Shown here in pieces: positions 8,050-11,653 of a DNA stretch of 11,653 nucleotides. This stretch comes from Chloromonas sp. AAM2. Its lineage: Eukaryota > Chlorophyta > Chlorophyceae > Chlamydomonadales > Chlamydomonadaceae. The DNA lies in the NCBI GenBank assembly GCA_004335635.1, contig QAXH01005235.1, positions 2,035 to 13,687 of the forward strand. Direction: 5' to 3'. The position numbers and the translations under genes are program-made. The notes under the pieces are model-generated. The model worked only from the letters and a program-made list of their open reading frames with translations, was not told the origin of the DNA and searched no databases. Positions within the stretch are counted from its first letter, which is position 1. Every line of letters starts with the position of its first letter.

Positions 8050-11000
8050 ATGTCTCCTGCTCCGGAAGTGGAGAAGTATGACAAGCCAAGCATCAAGGAA
8101 AAGCTCCACTCAGCCTCGTCTTGGGTAAAAGACTACACGACCGCGATTCGACAAGGGAGGCTGCACCCATTCACATTAGTGGAACGGAAAACTCGTGCTG
8201 CAACGCGCGATGAGCCTTGGTGAGATGTGGTGATTCTCATGCCAGATACTCATGCTGTGTGCTGGCATTGAGATGTGTTGTACAAGTCACACAGACAGGC
8301 GTCTGCACCGTTAGCATGAGATGTGTTGAGGTGCCGGAAACATGCGCACGTACATCTTGTCTTGCACGTACACAAAGTGCCCACCGGGCCCACATGACCG
8401 GCGACTTGTTAGGACTGATCCATAAAATCTTAGAGCATGCTGTGAACTTGTAGCCTGGGCTGTCCATGGCATGGGGAACAAGACACACGCAATGATATAA
8501 GGACACCTGTACTCTTTTGCATGCCAGTCTCACACACTTTCATGTTGACGTGCCTCGTCCACTGTTCCAGATTGTATCCAGTTGTTTCAAATTGATTGTG
8601 TTTCAAAACTGGCAAACATTTTTTTTCTTGCAGGGGCCCTACTGGCGTGCAGCTGAATGAACTTGCCCAACTGACACACGATGAAGTCAACGCACATATC
8701 ATATTTGTGAGTAAGGGTTCAGGTGACGGCCCTAGGTGTCACACTAGCACACATATCTACCACATGGGAACATGCAAATGGATGCGCACAGGACTGAATG
8801 CATGTGCCAAGTTGGCGTTCGAGGGTGCCACATGGCTGATGACAAGTTTCTGGGTAACATACGTGTCAGATGATAGTCCCTGGGTGCCACACTGGCAAAG
8901 AGAATGCCTTTAAACAATTGAATACACATAGCAGTGTTGTGCCGCACATGCATGCTTCCCATGAAGTAGTGTGAGGTATTGTGGGACACAAAGCATGGCT
9001 GCCCTTGTGGTTTCTTGTTGCGGTAGGGCCCGCAACTGCTGACAGATGCTGATGTTTTCTACGAGCATGCTTGGATGCTTGGATGCATGGATGAATGGGT
9101 GAGATGCATGCCTCGCATACCCTTCCACGTGCATGTCCACGTGCACGTGCATGCGCAGGCTGTGCTGGAGCACCGGCTCATGTCACATGGCGAACTGTGG
9201 CGCAATGTGTACAAGGTAAGCATTGTGGCACCTACTTGATTGCTGGCAGGTACCTGGAGGTGAGCAGGCAGGTCAAGTCAGGCGCTCTCTCAGCTGTTCT
9301 GGGATACATCGGCCATACCGGGTATAGCGGTGATTGTGTAGCTGTTGCTTGGCCTCAGTGTTGGTAGCAAGCCAGGTGCCTGGAAGTAACATGTCCACAA
9401 TTGCATGCTGTTGTGGATGCTGCACTTTGAACTTAAGGTCAAACGTGCACCAGGTGGGCAGGCAAACAGCATGGTGGTACACATGGCCCGGTTACTGGAT
9501 GCAATGCTGCTTAATGATGAACCGTTTCATTGCGCTCTTCATGACCTGTTGGTGCACCAATGCCTTGCATGGTATTCCCATGCCGTTCTCCCCCAACTTT
9601 GTTTCACAGGCTCTTCAGGTGTTGGAATTTCTTGTCAAGCGCGGTTCGGACCGCTGCCCGCTGATGGCCGCACCCCTGCTGCCCCTTCTGGCCTGCCTGG
9701 GCAACTTTGCGTACGTGGACAAGGAGGGCAAGGACATGGGCATCAACGTGCGCATTAGGTGAGGGGGTTCAAACATCACTCATCGATTCCCAGTCTCAGC
9801 TGGTGTTGGTGCTGCTGTGTTGCTGTGTTGGTATTGGTGGTGGTGCTGTGGTGGTTGTTAGTGGTGCTGGTGCAGGTGGCAGGTGCAGGTGGTGATGTTG
9901 GTAGAGTTGGTGGTGGCGGTGGTGTTACGTGGCCTGCAGTTTGGGGAGGACTGCTCAGTGCGGGCAAGAACAAGGGGGCAACTGAGGGCAATGGACTGGC
10001 ACATCCGTAGAGTGGGTTGTCTTGCCATTCCAGGACAAGGCTCCCACTGTCAACCAGCCTACAAAGAGTTTCCCGATCACGCGCCTGCCAGGCGCCCCGA
10101 CTGCGTCCTGTCATCAGCTATCAGTCCACCCCAACCATGTGCCCCTTGTGCCCTAACCATGTGCCCTCATCCCTGCTGTGCCCTAACCATGCATGCTGAC
10201 CATGTGGCTCAACCGTCTGCCCTAACCGTTTGCCCCATGTGCCCCATGTGCTCCTGTCAGAGCTGCTGCCGTCGCCATGGTCCTTGAGGACATGGAGTCA
10301 CTATGGGTGGTCAGGCATCAGTTGGCGGACCGCATGCGGAGGCACTATGAGGAGTGGGTGGCCAGGCCCATGGCGCCCACGCATGAAGACATGCAGGTGT
10401 GCGAACAGGTGGGGAACTGAATTTACGACAACACTGATGATACGGGTGCTAGTAGCATGTTGAGGGCACCATGCTGACGCTCTGCATGGGGGGACATGTA
10501 GGTGGCTGCCACTGGGTGATCTCAGCAGCACGCCACGAGTTGCATGCCCGTAGTATTCAAAAAGCCGTATAGCAGCGTCAACTGACTGGCCTCAGGCCTG
10601 CTTTTCTTGTGAGACTTGAGGCGTGCCTACTGCGTTTTCTGCTGAAGGAATCTGCTGAAGGCGAGCAGCGGGCAGATTGGCAGAGGTGCATAGGCACGCA
10701 TGTGCAGTTCACGTGTGTCATGCATGCATTCATGCATGCACACTGCCATGTGACACTGCCTCAGTGACACTTGTTTTATCGTTTATTTTTATCCTTTTGC
10801 TGCAGCTTGATGGCACGGCCCCGGCCCCCACCAGCCCGCCCCGTGCCGGCCACACAGGCACCCGCTCCGCGGGCGGCAGCAGCCGCGCACACAGCCCACC
10901 GCGTGCGGGAAACACAGGCGGCAGTGGCGGAGCCTTGACTAACCACAAGGCACTGATCAGTGCAGAGGTGGGTGTGTCTAGTAGGGCGAGCCAGGGGGGG

Positions 11001-11653
11001 AAATCTTGGGTCACCCCAAGGTACCTGAGTTGTACGGCTTGGATAGATACAACGACCCAGACCCAACTTCAACACATTACAGAACAATGAACCCACATCA
11101 TATTGTCCACATCGTGTTTGCCGTTCTTGTCACCTCCTTGCACATCAATCCATTTTCCTTGTCTGTGATTCAGGAAGCGCGGCGGTTGGCAGTGCGTTTG
11201 AATGGCTTGATGGCGCGGCCCGAGAACCGATTCTGCGCTGACTGCAAGAGCCAGGAGGCGGCTGCCCGGGCTAACTGGGCCTCTGTCAGCTGCGGCGTGT
11301 TCATCTGCCTCAGATGTGCGGGTGTGCACCGGGGGCTGGGCGTGCATATATCACAGGTGGGAAAAGGATGGGAAAACAAGGGGGGAAAAGGATGGGAAAA
11401 CAAGGGGGGAAAAGGATGGGAAAACAAGGGGGGAAAAGGAGCCAGTATCTACCAAGTAGGGAAACTAGTATCTACAAAGTAAAAACCCGTGTAAATGGGG
11501 TGGAAGGGAGAAGAAAGCAGGGTAGAAAAGGAGGTGGCAAAGGGAAGGGAAGGAGGCGGGGAAAGAGGAGGGAAAAGGAAGGGGGGGAGAAAGAGGATGG
11601 AAGCAGGGGGAAAAGAGGATGGAAGCAGGTAAAGGGGGGGAAAAGGAGGAAGG
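8050..11653 (+). CDS. ENTH-ArfGAP fusion protein, 3' end outside window
   Basis: Seven exons: 8050-8219, 8634-8706, 9159-9215, 9610-9758, 10261-10396, 10806-10967, 11174-11356. All introns are GT-AG and all phases agree; 930 nt give 310 codons before the open last intron. The start ATG is the only one in frame after the TGA at 7924. Residues about 45-185 form an ENTH domain: TRDEPWGP, LNELAQLTHDEV, HGELWRNVYKALQVLEFLVK and YVDKEGKDMGINVR, aligning without gaps to epsins from the DEPWGP motif through GINVR. A Gly/Ser/Pro-rich linker follows (about 196-245). An ArfGAP finger starts near 266: C270, C273, C294, C297 and the expected catalytic Arg302 (CAGVHR). ENTH domains bind phosphoinositides on coated membranes, and ArfGAPs stimulate GTP hydrolysis by Arf. 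The product should therefore couple membrane binding to Arf inactivation. A donor at 10409 is an in-phase alternative adding four residues. Confidence 0.87.
9785..9935 (+). repeat. GT-rich low-complexity tract in intron 4 of the ENTH-ArfGAP gene
   Basis: The plus strand consists of irregular ggtggtg, ttggtg and gctgctg runs with hardly any C outside gctg and caggtg motifs. It lies in intron 9759-10260 and shows no fixed period. Confidence 0.75.
10134..10258 (+). repeat. degenerate tgccctaaccatg tandem repeat before an acceptor
   Basis: Imperfect units of tgccctaaccatg and tgccccatg repeat about eight times just upstream of the acceptor that ends at 10260. The C-rich tract may double as the polypyrimidine region of this intron. 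Confidence 0.6.
11359..11440 (+). repeat. 24-bp purine-rich tandem repeat in an ENTH-ArfGAP intron
   Basis: The unit gggaaaaggatgggaaaaca plus aggg recurs with an exact 24-bp period, three full copies and a partial fourth. It begins two bases after the donor at 11357. As 24 is a multiple of three, the ArfGAP frame stays open across it as an 8-residue repeat (GKGWENKG). That this is intron rather than coding is inferred from the ArfGAP fold, which should continue directly after HISQ. Confidence 0.85.
11490..11653 (+). repeat. polypurine tract running to the window end
   Basis: The plus strand is almost entirely A and G, with G-runs up to seven, and includes a 17-bp direct repeat (aagaggatggaagcagg) at 11591-11607 and 11613-11629. 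It continues the intron that starts at 11357. Confidence 0.8.

Noticed and set aside
10032..10199. Possible extra exon after the acceptor-like ccattccag
   Set aside because: Splicing 9758 directly to 10261 is in phase and gives the expected last ENTH helix; the extra piece runs into a stop in the C-rich repeat.

Overview
This is nuclear eukaryotic DNA, most likely from a green alga (chlorophyte). The evidence is two spliced genes with GT-AG introns, one of which encodes an LCIB-family protein of the algal CO2-concentrating mechanism. The species cannot be named. Intron and spacer DNA is rich in minisatellites and palindromes. Neither gene is one continuous reading frame; both models were built by joining exons whose splice sites, phases and family alignment agree.

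Layout. (1) Bases 1-995: an open frame of doubtful meaning, then a nested repeat about 0.6 kb long with direct and inverted copies and two strong hairpins. (2) 996-2386: no supported gene; it probably holds the 3' UTR and downstream flank of the minus-strand gene. (3) 2387-7736, minus strand: a complete LCIB/LCIC-type (theta/beta-like carbonic anhydrase) gene with ten exons, predicted at 471 aa with a plastid-type N terminus. Its introns hold a 19/22-bp minisatellite and several partial, diverged copies of its own exons. (4) 7737-8049: a compact divergent promoter with three matches to the GANTTNC motif described for the Chlamydomonas CAH1 low-CO2 enhancer. (5) 8050 to the window end, plus strand: the 5' part of a gene in which an ENTH (epsin-type) domain is followed by an ArfGAP zinc finger. 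Seven exons give 310 codons in phase; the 3' end lies outside the window.

How the parts relate. The two genes are head to head with about 313 bp between their start codons, so they probably share a promoter region. One product acts in the chloroplast on inorganic carbon; the other should act at membranes in vesicle traffic. No direct functional link is visible. The most interesting points are the ENTH-ArfGAP fusion and the set of duplicated exon pieces inside the LCIB-like gene, above all a second copy of exon 3 that differs mostly at silent positions yet would cause a premature stop if included.
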